From NCBI GenBank assembly GCA_034433305.1, contig DAOUAM010000105.1, positions 1-19,684 of the forward strand: DNA of 19,684 nt, read 5' to 3'. Both the position numbers and the translations under genes were made by a program. The DNA is from DAOUAM01 sp034433305. Lineage in GTDB: Bacteria; Chloroflexota; Dehalococcoidia; Lucifugimonadales; DAOUAM01. Positions 1 to 7,208 of the stretch are shown here, piece after piece. Position 1 is the first letter of the stretch. Every line of letters begins with the position of its first letter. The notes beneath the pieces were generated by a model. It saw only the letters and a program-made list of their open reading frames with translations, was not told the DNA's origin and made no database searches.

Positions 1-146
1 GCCGCTGGGCGCTGTGTGTTGGTGTTTTCGAGTACCCCATCTGGCCCATGTATAATGTAGACAGGATCGCTGCCTGGGACGAGCGGCCCGATGCCAATGG
101 CAACCTGAACGGCATCAACAACGTCCGCAGCATCAAGTTGAAGTAG
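1..146 (+). CDS. C-terminus of a probable family-5 (peptide-type) ABC solute-binding protein, partial
   Basis: The reading frame that begins at base 3 stays open to TAG at 144-146 and gives 47 residues, ending in NLNGINNVRSIKLK. The pattern of an aromatic-rich stretch (EYPIWPMYNVDRIAAW), then a Pro/Asp turn and a short basic tail, resembles the end of SBP_bac_5 dipeptide/oligopeptide binding proteins. That identification rests mainly on position, because two peptide-type permease genes follow on the same strand. The start and the binding domain lie outside the window, so the substrate cannot be judged. Any C-terminal domain of another extracellular protein is possible. Confidence 0.55.
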   Translation, partial: RWALCVGVFEYPIWPMYNVDRIAAWDERPDANGNLNGINNVRSIKLK

Positions 147-178
147 CACTCTGACACACCTGCCTTGAAGGACTGAAT

Positions 179-215
179 GCCAGGTGCCCGGGCCACGCTG
201 GCCTGGGCACCTGGC
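179..215 (+). other. Long intercistronic hairpin between binding protein and permease genes
   Basis: Two 17-nt arms (179-195 and 199-215) are complementary with one mismatch around a 3-nt loop. The arms start GCCAGGTGCCC and end GGGCACCTGGC. There is no T-run after it, so it is not a classical intrinsic terminator. Its place between a binding-protein gene and its permease genes matches the known use of such hairpins to stabilise upstream mRNA or lower downstream expression; that role is inferred here. Confidence 0.6.
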
Positions 216-262
216 GGCACCACGCCTGTGGCTGGGGAAGACGACAGAGAGGGGGAAGTCAG

Positions 263-1198
263 ATGCACCGTTTTATACTGAGGCGCTTCGTATTTGGTGT
301 CTTCACGCTGGTGGGGGCCACGCTGATAACCTTCGCCCTGTCCAGGATGGCGGGCGACCCGAGGCTGCTGTACGCCCAGGAAGGCGGCTACGGCCTGACC
401 CCTGAGCGTTACGAGGCCCTGGGCAGGGAGCTTGGCCTGGACAAGCCTCTCATATGGCAGTACGGCGTGTGGCTGGGCAACATCCTGAGAGGGCGCTGGC
501 AGGAGAGCCTGCTGGACAGGAAGCCCGTCATCGGAAAGATACGGGAGCGCATCCCCATCACCCTGAGGCTCGGGCTGGCGGCCTTCATCTTCTCACTGGT
601 GCTGGGAGTGCCGCTGGGGGTGCTATCGGCGGTCAAACGCGCCACCATATGGGACTATATAGGCCGGGGGTTCGCCCTGCTGGGCCAGGCCCTGCCTTCC
701 TTCTGGGTAGGCATAATGGGCATCCTTATATTTTCCGTGCAGTTCCGCTGGTTCCCCACGGGCACCCTGGGGGAGGGGTTATCCATCAAGCACTACATCA
801 TGCCCACGGTGGCGCTGGGCTGGCTGCCGGCCGCCAGCTACCTGCGTCTGGTGCGCTCGGCCATGCTGGAGGTGCTGGACTCGGAGTTCATAAAGCTGGC
901 CAGGGCCAAGGGTGTTGCCAGCCGCACAGTCATCTGGAAGCACGCCTTCCGCAACGCCCTCATACCTCCTCTGACCCTTTCAGCCCTCATCCTGACGGGC
1001 TTCATCACCGGCTCTGTGGTGACAGAGACGGTGTTCTCCATTCCGGGTATGGGGCGGCTGGCCTATGACGCCATTGTGAACAACGACTTCCCCATCATGG
1101 TCGCCAACGTGCTGGTGTTCACCGCACTGTACGTGGTGATGAACTTCACAACCGACGTGCTGTACGCCTATATAGACCCCAGAATCAAGTATGCGTAG
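263..1198 (+). CDS. DppB-like peptide-type ABC transporter permease
   Basis: This is a 311-residue inner-membrane permease of the binding-protein-dependent transport family (BPD_transp_1, DppB/OppB type). It forms half of the channel for a periplasmic or extracellular binding-protein system. A first membrane helix covers about residues 9-28, followed by a loop with the usual TPERYEALGRELGLDKPL segment and several hydrophobic segments. The EAA loop that contacts the ATPase is at about 208-235 (FIKLARAKGVASRTVIW...), with its conserved Gly at 217. The end, YAYIDPRIKYA, is typical of the family, and the length is normal. GAGGGGGAAG precedes the ATG at good spacing. The next gene starts 7 nt after the stop, so the two are co-transcribed. 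Substrate (di/oligopeptide, nickel or glycoside) cannot be decided from sequence. Confidence 0.93.
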   Translation: MHRFILRRFVFGVFTLVGATLITFALSRMAGDPRLLYAQEGGYGLTPERYEALGRELGLDKPLIWQYGVWLGNILRGRWQESLLDRKPVIGKIRERIPITLRLGLAAFIFSLVLGVPLGVLSAVKRATIWDYIGRGFALLGQALPSFWVGIMGILIFSVQFRWFPTGTLGEGLSIKHYIMPTVALGWLPAASYLRLVRSAMLEVLDSEFIKLARAKGVASRTVIWKHAFRNALIPPLTLSALILTGFITGSVVTETVFSIPGMGRLAYDAIVNNDFPIMVANVLVFTALYVVMNFTTDVLYAYIDPRIKYA

Positions 1199-1205
1199 GT
1201 GAGCC

Positions 1206-2276
1206 ATGGCGCAGGCAGAACTCTCCGCCGAACTTACTCGAGTAAGGACTCTTGGAGCCGAGAAGAGCATCCTGGCCAAAGTCTGGTATATCCTGCGGCG
1301 CTGGCCTGTCATCCCCCTGGTCATACTGGCCGCGCTGGTCTTTGCCGGCATATTCGCGCCGCTGCTTGCCCCACATAGCCCCTATGTGGCGATAAACGAT
1401 AACAGGAACCTGCCGCCGGTCTGGTACAAGCCGGTGCTGGTATCGGTAAAGGACGCCACGGACCCGTTCCCCAAGCCGGTCAGAACCTTCGAGGAAGCGG
1501 CGGCGGTGCTCCTCAACCGGCCTGACCTCAAAGACCCGGCGGCGGTCACCGCCGCGCTGGAGCAGGCAGGCTACAGGGTCAAGGTCCAGACGCCCACCTG
1601 GGACCATATCCTGGGCGCCGACCAGTTGGGGCGCGACCTCCTCAGCCGCGTCATCTACGGGGCGCGCATCTCCCTCCAGGTGACCGCCATTTCCCTGGGC
1701 AGTGGCCTGCTGGTGGGCGTCACCATGGGCCTCATAGCAGGCTACTTCGGCGGCTTCATTGACGAGGTGCTGATGCGCATCACGGACCTCTGGCTTGGGC
1801 TGCCCTTCATCCTGGTGGCCATAGTGGTCGTCATAACGCTGGGGCAGACGCTCATCATCCTGTACGCGCTGCTGGCGCTGCTATCGTGGACGCCCTTCGT
1901 CCGGAATGTCCGTGGGGAGGTGCTGTCCCTCAAGACCAGGGACTACGTGGCCCTGGCCAAGGTAGCGGGCGCCTCTACCTTCCGCATCCTGCTGTGGCAC
2001 CTGCTGCCAGGCGTCATCAACACGGTGATAGTCATTGCCACGCTGCGGGTCGGCCAGCTTATCCTGACCGAGGCCACTCTGAGTTTCCTGGGCGCCGGCA
2101 TCCCGCCGCCGACTCCAGCCTGGGGCGCCATGGTCGCCGATGGCCGCGGCTACCTCAACGACGCCTGGTGGGTCGCCTTCTTCCCAGGCGCGTGCATCTT
2201 CCTGGTGGTCATGTCCCTGAACTTCCTGGGTGACTGGCTCAGGGACCGCTTCGACCCCCGGCTGAGGCAGTTGTGA
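1206..2276 (+). CDS. DppC-like peptide-type ABC transporter permease with an enlarged external loop
   Basis: The product (356 residues) is the second permease subunit and partner of the gene just upstream. A cytosolic N-terminus leads to helix 1 at about 34-55. The family hallmark GADQLGRDLLSRVIYGARIS lies at 137-156, the EAA loop at about 246-272 (DYVALAKVAGASTFRILLWH), and LSFLGAGIPPPTPAWGAM near 292-309. DppC proteins are usually about 280-300 residues. The excess is a segment of roughly 60 residues (about 66-130) between helix 1 and the hallmark motif, partly helical in character (FEEAAAVLLNRPDLKDPAAV). By topology it should face the outside. AGGTGAG lies close to the ATG and overlaps the previous stop, suggesting translational coupling. 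Confidence 0.93.
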   Translation: MAQAELSAELTRVRTLGAEKSILAKVWYILRRWPVIPLVILAALVFAGIFAPLLAPHSPYVAINDNRNLPPVWYKPVLVSVKDATDPFPKPVRTFEEAAAVLLNRPDLKDPAAVTAALEQAGYRVKVQTPTWDHILGADQLGRDLLSRVIYGARISLQVTAISLGSGLLVGVTMGLIAGYFGGFIDEVLMRITDLWLGLPFILVAIVVVITLGQTLIILYALLALLSWTPFVRNVRGEVLSLKTRDYVALAKVAGASTFRILLWHLLPGVINTVIVIATLRVGQLILTEATLSFLGAGIPPPTPAWGAMVADGRGYLNDAWWVAFFPGACIFLVVMSLNFLGDWLRDRFDPRLRQL

Positions 2277-2308
2277 GCAGGGACAGAGGAATCAAGGAGG
2301 TCAATGAC

Positions 2309-2348
2309 GCGTTGCTGGTGGCCTGGCCCTTCAGGCTGCCAGCAACGC
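2309..2348 (+). terminator. Hairpin after the first permease operon, candidate terminator
   Basis: Arms 2309-2325 and 2332-2348 pair over 17 nt with one 2-nt mismatch around a 6-nt loop; the outer ten base pairs (GCGTTGCTGG) are perfect. It begins 33 nt after the permease stop. No T-run follows, so it may end transcription weakly, act with Rho, or protect the mRNA end. The rest of 2277-2454 shows no convincing gene. Confidence 0.5.
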
Positions 2349-2454
2349 CACAGGGGAACACGACCAGCGAGGCCGGGCAGGTTTGTCCGATTCTCCCGTG
2401 CGCACAGTCAACTACTCGCCGCTCAGGCTTGTTTGATTGTAAAGGATTTGGCCT

Positions 2455-2988
2455 ATGATGAAGATGTTTCAGCTATTCATCCCCTCTGAACGCACCTGCG
2501 CCCTGGTTGCCTGCGCCCTCCTGTCCAGCATCCTGGTGGTCATGGTACTGGTAGCCTGCGGCGTCAAGGCCGGCGAGCGCAGGCCGGCCAGGCCGACGCC
2601 GGTGGAGCAGTTCCATCGCACGCCCGTGTCCGCGCTGGAGCAGACGCGGGTGGACATCATCAAGACCGATACAGGCTGCAGGGCGCAGCCCGCCGATTTG
2701 AAGTTCACCAAGAACCAGCGCGTCAACCTCGCCATCCAGATCCCCGCCGAGATCGCCGAGGGCGAGACCAAGTCCCTGATACTGAGAGGGGAGAAGGTCC
2801 AGGCCACCTATAGCATCCCGGGGCTACAGATAACGGGCGCTGCCGGGGCCTTCTTCAACACCGATAAAGTTGACCTGACCATCGAGTCTGGCTCCAGGCC
2901 GTCTTTCCAGTTCACCGTGGCCAACGCCGGCCAGTTCGACATCCTGTGCAACGGGGCAAAGATAGGCACCCTCACGGTCACCGAGTAG
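2455..2988 (+). CDS. Small lipoprotein with a cupredoxin-like C-terminal domain
   Basis: The product has 177 residues. A hydrophobic signal segment at about 16-34 ends in the lipobox LVAC with Cys35, so the protein should be lipid-anchored outside the membrane. A Pro/Arg-rich linker follows to about residue 65. From Cys75 onward there are alternating strand-like segments that end GQFDILCNGAKIGTLTV (Cys165), recalling the closing strand of cupredoxins (PGxYxFxC...GTLxV). The expected His and Met copper ligands around that Cys are absent, so copper binding is doubtful; Cys75 and Cys165 could instead form a disulfide. AAAGGA lies 8 nt before the first of two tandem ATGs. It is separated from the permeases by a hairpin and 178 nt. 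The specific role is unknown. Confidence 0.75.
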   Translation: MMKMFQLFIPSERTCALVACALLSSILVVMVLVACGVKAGERRPARPTPVEQFHRTPVSALEQTRVDIIKTDTGCRAQPADLKFTKNQRVNLAIQIPAEIAEGETKSLILRGEKVQATYSIPGLQITGAAGAFFNTDKVDLTIESGSRPSFQFTVANAGQFDILCNGAKIGTLTVTE

Positions 2989-3405
2989 CGCCAGCCTCGC
3001 CTCGCCCGCTGCCCCCGGCCCGCCTGACAATGGCAGCAGTCCCGTGTCTGCCTGCCTCATAGTACACATGGGCGGGTTGTGGCTGTGTGACTGTGCCCCA
3101 TTCCCTCGACAGGCCCGGGCATGGCCCTGACCTTCCCCCAAAGGGGGCAGGGACTGTCCTCGCCCCCTCTGGGGGAGAGCCAGAGAGGGGGCTGGCCTTA
3201 CCACCGGCGCGGCGCCAATGGGCATCACATCCCCTGCTAAGGGATAAGACCTGACTTCGGACATGCCCTCTCAGGAAACACCCCTGAGACCGGCCCCTGC
3301 ATTGCCATGGGAATAGGCCTGTCCGTTCCATTCCTGGCATGCACTCAGCCTGAAGACCCTCCAGGCGCAGTTGATATGTGGGGAAAGGCGCCGATAGGGC
3401 CGGCG
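2989..3405. other. 417-nt gap between convergent genes, holding one repeat module
   Basis: The lipoprotein gene ends at 2988 and the propeller gene ends at 3406 from the other side. The only clear structures are the double-hairpin repeat module at 3131-3197 and a 7-bp hairpin (3269-3275 with 3283-3289). The open frames here have no family-like content. Confidence 0.6.
3131..3197 (+). repeat. Double-hairpin intergenic repeat module, copy 1
   Basis: The first hairpin core is CCCCCAAAGGGGG (from 3134) and the second is CCCCCTCTGGGGG (from 3162). They are separated by GCAGGGACTGTCCTCG, and the tail is AGAGCCAGAGAGGGGGCTGG. The same order of parts recurs near 10130, 10206, 11467, 16727 (inverted) and 19507. 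It sits between two convergent genes. Confidence 0.85.
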
Positions 3406-5172
3406 CTAGCGCGGCAGAGTAAGCTTCGACACCGTGTCGTCGCTGGTGTTGGACACCCAGAGGGACGCCCCATCGAAGGCCAGGCTGGCAGGGGCCGCGC
3501 CTACAGGGTAGGTGCCCAGGACCTGCCCATCGGCGCTCAGCCGGGACACAGTGCCATCCCCGCTGTTGGCGACCCAGATGTGGCTACCGTCGTAGGCCAG
3601 GGCAAAGGGCAGGTGGCCCACCGGGTAGCGCCCAAGCTCCTGGCCGTCCCTGGCGAGCTTGCTCACCGTATCCTCTCGCCAGTTGGCGACCCAGATGTTG
3701 CTCCCGTCCGAGGCGAAGGCAATGGGTACGTCGCCCACCGGGTAAGCGCCCAGGGCCTCGCCGCTCAGGGACAGCCTGGTCACCGTATCGTTGTGAGCGT
3801 TGGCCGCCCACATGGACTCGCCATCGAAGAACAGGTCAATGGGCGCAACGCCCGTGTTGACGTTGCCGGCGCTCTGGCCGTCCTTGTCCAGCCTGGTGGC
3901 GAAGTGCTGCACATAGGAGGCGGCCCAGATATAGGTGCCATCGAAGGCCATGGCCTCGGGTATCTCGCCCACCTTGAAGGTGCCCAGCGCCTGGCCGTCC
4001 AGGCCCAGCCTGGACACCGTGCCATCCAGGGCATTGGCGACCCAGACATGCCGGCCGTCGAACACCAGCGGGACGGGTGCATCGCCCACGGGGTAGGTCG
4101 CCAGGGTGGCCCCTTCCAGCGTCAGCTTTGACACCGACGCGTTGTTGGGATGTGCCACCCATACGGAGCCGCCATCGAAGGCCATGTCGCCGGGGACGAG
4201 GCCCAGGTGGAAGGTGCCCAGGTAGCTGCCGTCCAGGGCCAGCCGCGACAGCGTGGCATCGCCACGGTTGGCTACCCAGATGTGCCCCAGGGCGAAAAGC
4301 ACCGCCGAGGGCAGCGTGCCGACCCTGTAGGTGCCCACCGTCTCACCCTCCAGCGTCAGCCGTGACACGGTGCCGCTGAAGGTGTTGGACACCCAGATGT
4401 GGCTGCCATCGAAGGCCAGGCCCCTCGGCCCCTGGCCCACCGGGTAGGTGCCCAGCACCTGGCCGTCAAAGGACAGTCTGGACAGGGTGTTGTCCCCCTG
4501 GTTCGCTACCCAGACCGAGGCGCCGTCAGAGGCCAGGGCCACGGGCTGAAGGCCCACACGGTGCGGCCCCAGCTCCCGCCCGCTGGCGTCGAAGCGTGAC
4601 ACAGTATTGTCCTCACTGTTGGCCACCCAGACGAAGCCGCCGGCGTGGAGCATGGCCACAGGCCGCCGGCCGGCAGCGTACACGCCCGACACCGCCATGT
4701 CCTGCCTTATTCGTCTGATGGCGAAGTACGTACCCACCCACAGGGACTGGCCGTCGTAGGCCAGGGCGCGGGGGTAGGTGTGCATCGGCCCGGTGGCCAG
4801 CACCTGCCCGTCCAGGCCCAGCCGGACAATGGAGTCGTCGTCCTGGTTGACGACCCATATAGACTCGCCATCGAAAAGCAGGCCCGTGGGGAAGTTGCCC
4901 ACCTTGAAGGTCCTGATAGTGGGGACCTCGATGGGGCCGACCGGGTTGGGCGGGCTGGTGGCCGGAGCAGGCGCGGCGCCCATGACGGCGCGCTGCACCG
5001 GCGACTCTGGCGCTGGAGGCAGCGTGGGGGTAGCTGTCGGCGCCTGGACGGTGGCCGTGACGGGCGCCGTGGGCGTGGCCACCTCGGACACAGGCCCCCG
5101 GCCGCAGCCGGCCAGGGCGGCCAGCAGAGCCAGCAACAGCAAGGTTTGTCGCAAGGGAGTCCCGCGCTCCAT
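3406..5172 (-). CDS. Thirteen-repeat YVTN/NHL-type beta-propeller lipoprotein
   Basis: This is a 588-residue secreted protein. The N-terminus is a lipoprotein signal (LLLLALLAALAGC), then a Thr/Pro/Ala linker to about residue 75. The rest is thirteen repeats of about 41 residues with the signature DGxxIWVANxxDxTVSRLxxDGQxLGTYPVG. Repeats 2 and 9 are the most divergent (SLWVGTYFAIRRI; YIWAASYVQHFATRL). This pattern is that of YVTN-family beta-propellers, which bind proteins or ligands extracellularly; no catalytic motif is visible. Thirteen blades exceed one propeller, so two tandem propellers are likely. The ATG at 5172 is supported by the signal peptide rather than by its weak Shine-Dalgarno. 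It lies 91 nt downstream of the HAD gene on the same strand. The ligand is unknown. Confidence 0.9.
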   Translation of the reverse strand: MERGTPLRQTLLLLALLAALAGCGRGPVSEVATPTAPVTATVQAPTATPTLPPAPESPVQRAVMGAAPAPATSPPNPVGPIEVPTIRTFKVGNFPTGLLFDGESIWVVNQDDDSIVRLGLDGQVLATGPMHTYPRALAYDGQSLWVGTYFAIRRIRQDMAVSGVYAAGRRPVAMLHAGGFVWVANSEDNTVSRFDASGRELGPHRVGLQPVALASDGASVWVANQGDNTLSRLSFDGQVLGTYPVGQGPRGLAFDGSHIWVSNTFSGTVSRLTLEGETVGTYRVGTLPSAVLFALGHIWVANRGDATLSRLALDGSYLGTFHLGLVPGDMAFDGGSVWVAHPNNASVSKLTLEGATLATYPVGDAPVPLVFDGRHVWVANALDGTVSRLGLDGQALGTFKVGEIPEAMAFDGTYIWAASYVQHFATRLDKDGQSAGNVNTGVAPIDLFFDGESMWAANAHNDTVTRLSLSGEALGAYPVGDVPIAFASDGSNIWVANWREDTVSKLARDGQELGRYPVGHLPFALAYDGSHIWVANSGDGTVSRLSADGQVLGTYPVGAAPASLAFDGASLWVSNTSDDTVSKLTLPR

Positions 5173-5263
5173 CGGGTATCACACGCTCGGGAGAAGTGAT
5201 TATTAGCAACACCGAAGAGCGTCTGACCGCTCCATCCTGAGCAAGCGCCAGGCCGGGGGCCGG

Positions 5264-6121
5264 TCACTCCCGGCGGCGCGGCGCCAGCGAGCGCATGACG
5301 TAAGTGGGCTGGACCTGCGATAGCGCCGCGCCGGCGGCCGGCAGGCTCACCCCTCCGCTGACCAGGACACAGTCCAGGCCAAAGTCCCTGGCGCCCCGGA
5401 TGTCCGTCTCAAGCTGGTCTCCCACCATGACCATGTCCCTGGTCCCGCTGCGCCGCAGCGCCTCGGCGAAGATGGCGGGGTAGGGCTTGCCCAGGCGGGC
5501 AAAGGCCAGGCCTGGCCTGCCCGGATAGCGCAGCGCCAGCGCCGCCTCGAACACCAGGGCCACGCTGCCGCTGGCTATCCCGAAGCTATGGTCGCCTTCA
5601 GGGTATATCAGGTCAGGATTGGGCAGCACCAGATGGACCTTTTCCTGGCGGTCCAGCTTGCGGAACAGCGCGCTCAGGACGGCGTTCACCGTCTCCAGGA
5701 ACGGAAATCCCGCCTGGTTGCCAATCACCAGGACATCGAAGTCCTGGGCACAAGACACGACCAGGCCACCGGCGTCCTGGACGTAGCAGGCGCTGTCGGG
5801 CGGGCCGAGGACGACGCAGCGCGCTCCAGCAAGGCCATGGGCCGCGAAGTAGCCCTTGAGAAGGGCGCCCGAAGTTATGATCCGCTCCTGGGGGATGCCC
5901 AGCCCCATGGCCTGGAAGCGCATGGCCCGGCTGGCCGGCAGCATCGAGGCGTCGTTGGTCAGGACGTAGTAAGGCTTGCGCCGCCTGTCAAGCTCCGCCA
6001 CAAGCTCGGCGGCGCCGGGTAGAGGCCCCGAGCCATCCACCAGGACGCCAAAGGAGTCCAGCAGGAGCACCGAGTAGCGCTCCATCAGCTCATCTACGGC
6101 AATCTCCCTGGGCTGTTCCAC
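5264..6121 (-). CDS. HAD-superfamily class IIA phosphatase-like hydrolase (NagD type)
   Basis: The product (285 residues) carries the four HAD motifs in class IIA order: motif I LLLDSFGVLVDG with nucleophile Asp22, motif II LTNDAS with Thr55, motif III Lys in RLGKPYP (Lys212), and motif IV GDQLETDI (234-241). A cap domain lies between motifs II and III, as in NagD-like sugar-phosphate or nucleotide phosphatases. Motif I normally reads DxDG; here the second Asp, the general acid/base, is Phe24. Some class IIA branches have an aromatic at this position, so the protein may be a slow phosphatase, use another base, or be non-catalytic. It lies between the ATPase genes and the propeller gene on the same strand, but a strong hairpin separates it from the ATPases. 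The substrate cannot be inferred. Confidence 0.85.
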   Translation of the reverse strand: MEQPREIAVDELMERYSVLLLDSFGVLVDGSGPLPGAAELVAELDRRRKPYYVLTNDASMLPASRAMRFQAMGLGIPQERIITSGALLKGYFAAHGLAGARCVVLGPPDSACYVQDAGGLVVSCAQDFDVLVIGNQAGFPFLETVNAVLSALFRKLDRQEKVHLVLPNPDLIYPEGDHSFGIASGSVALVFEAALALRYPGRPGLAFARLGKPYPAIFAEALRRSGTRDMVMVGDQLETDIRGARDFGLDCVLVSGGVSLPAAGAALSQVQPTYVMRSLAPRRRE

Positions 6122-6139
6122 TGCGGTTGCCCCGCTGGC

Positions 6140-6174
6140 AACATAAGGGCAGGCTCATCACCTGCCCTTATGTT
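6140..6174 (-). terminator. Perfect 14-bp hairpin after the OppD/OppF genes
   Basis: AACATAAGGGCAGG (6140-6153) and its exact complement (6161-6174) flank a 7-nt loop. It starts 26 nt past the end of the OppF gene and stops just before the HAD gene. There is no T-run on the minus strand after the stem, so termination strength is uncertain, but the position fits the end of the ATPase operon. Confidence 0.6.
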
Positions 6175-6200
6175 CCTGGTCAAGCTGTAACTGGGCCTGC

Positions 6201-7199
6201 CTAGTCGTACAGGTGGCAGACCACCTTGTGACCGGCGACTGGCTCGATGACCTGTGGCTCCTTGTCGGCGCACGGCTCGAACCTGGACGGGCAGCGGGTA
6301 TGGAAGTGGCAGCCCGAGGGCGGGTTCACCGGCGAAGGCACCTCGCCAGTCAGGATGATCTCCTCGCGCTGTATATCCGGGTGCGAGGGCAGGGCCGCAG
6401 ACATGAGGGCCTTGGTGTAGGGGTGCAATGGGTTGTTGAAGAGTTCCTCTGTACCGGCCTCCTCAACAATGCGCCCCAGGTACATCACGCCCACCTTGTC
6501 GCACATGTAGCGCACGGTAGCCAGGTGGTGGGCGATGAGCAGATAGCTCAGGTTGTGCTGCTGCTGGAGGTCCCGGAGCAGGTTCATTATCTGGGCGCGG
6601 ATAGACACGTCCAGGGCTGACACCGGCTCGTCCAGCACGACAATGCTAGGGTTGAGTGCCAGTGCCCGCGCCACGCCAATCCTCTGGCGCTGGCCGCCGC
6701 TGAACTCGTGAGGATAGAGGTTAGACTGGTAGGGCTGGAGGCCCACTTCTTCCAGCAGCTCGGCCACACGGCTCTTGATCTGCTGCTTGGTCATGGTGGT
6801 GTTGACTTCCAGCGGCTCGGCGATGATGCTGCCGACGCGCATGCGCGGGTTCAGCGAGGCCCACGGGTCCTGGAAGACCGCCTGCACCGAGGACTTGTAC
6901 TTGCGCCGCCAGGTGCGGTCCTTCTTGCTGCGCTCGACGACGTTTTCGCCCTCGAACAGAATATTGCCGGCGGTAGGCTCCTCCAGGAGCAGGATCATCT
7001 TGGAAGTGGTGGTCTTACCGCAGCCGGACTCGCCCACCAGGCCATAGGTCTTGCCAGCCTCGATATCGAAGTTGATGCCGTCCACCGCCTTGAGAAAGAC
7101 GGTGTTGCGCGCAAACACCAGTCCCCTGCTGATGGGGAAGTGCTTCTTCAGCCCTCGGATCTGTAGAATGGCTCCGTTCTTGCTACCATTGGTGCTCAT
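6201..7199 (-). CDS. OppF/DppF-like ABC transporter ATPase
   Basis: This 332-residue protein is a nucleotide-binding subunit of a peptide-type importer; it sits on the cytosolic face of a DppB/DppC permease pair and hydrolyses ATP. Walker A is GESGCGKT (56-63), the Q-loop is FQDPWASLNPRM, the signature is FSGGQRQRIGVARAL, Walker B is IVVLDEPVSALD, and the H-loop is in LLIAHHLA. The C-terminal oligopeptide-transporter extension is present (NNPLHPYTKALMSAAL, then CHFHTRCPSRFEPC with a further Cys), as expected for OppF/DppF. AGGGGGAT precedes the ATG. The gene follows OppD after 9 nt. No permease is adjacent on this strand, so it probably serves one or both permease sets on the other strand. 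Confidence 0.95.
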   Translation of the reverse strand: MSTNGSKNGAILQIRGLKKHFPISRGLVFARNTVFLKAVDGINFDIEAGKTYGLVGESGCGKTTTSKMILLLEEPTAGNILFEGENVVERSKKDRTWRRKYKSSVQAVFQDPWASLNPRMRVGSIIAEPLEVNTTMTKQQIKSRVAELLEEVGLQPYQSNLYPHEFSGGQRQRIGVARALALNPSIVVLDEPVSALDVSIRAQIMNLLRDLQQQHNLSYLLIAHHLATVRYMCDKVGVMYLGRIVEEAGTEELFNNPLHPYTKALMSAALPSHPDIQREEIILTGEVPSPVNPPSGCHFHTRCPSRFEPCADKEPQVIEPVAGHKVVCHLYD

Positions 7200-7208
7200 G
7201 GCATCCCC

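Noticed and set aside
3131..3197. Possible CRISPR-type repeat array for the recurring GC-rich modules
   Set aside because: Copies are dispersed, spacing is irregular, one is inverted and only two are tandem. No regular spacers or cas genes are present.
3307..4131. Plus-strand open frame of 274 codons with periodic sequence
   Set aside because: Its periodicity is the mirror of the propeller repeats on the minus strand, which have a signal peptide and a coherent repeat motif.
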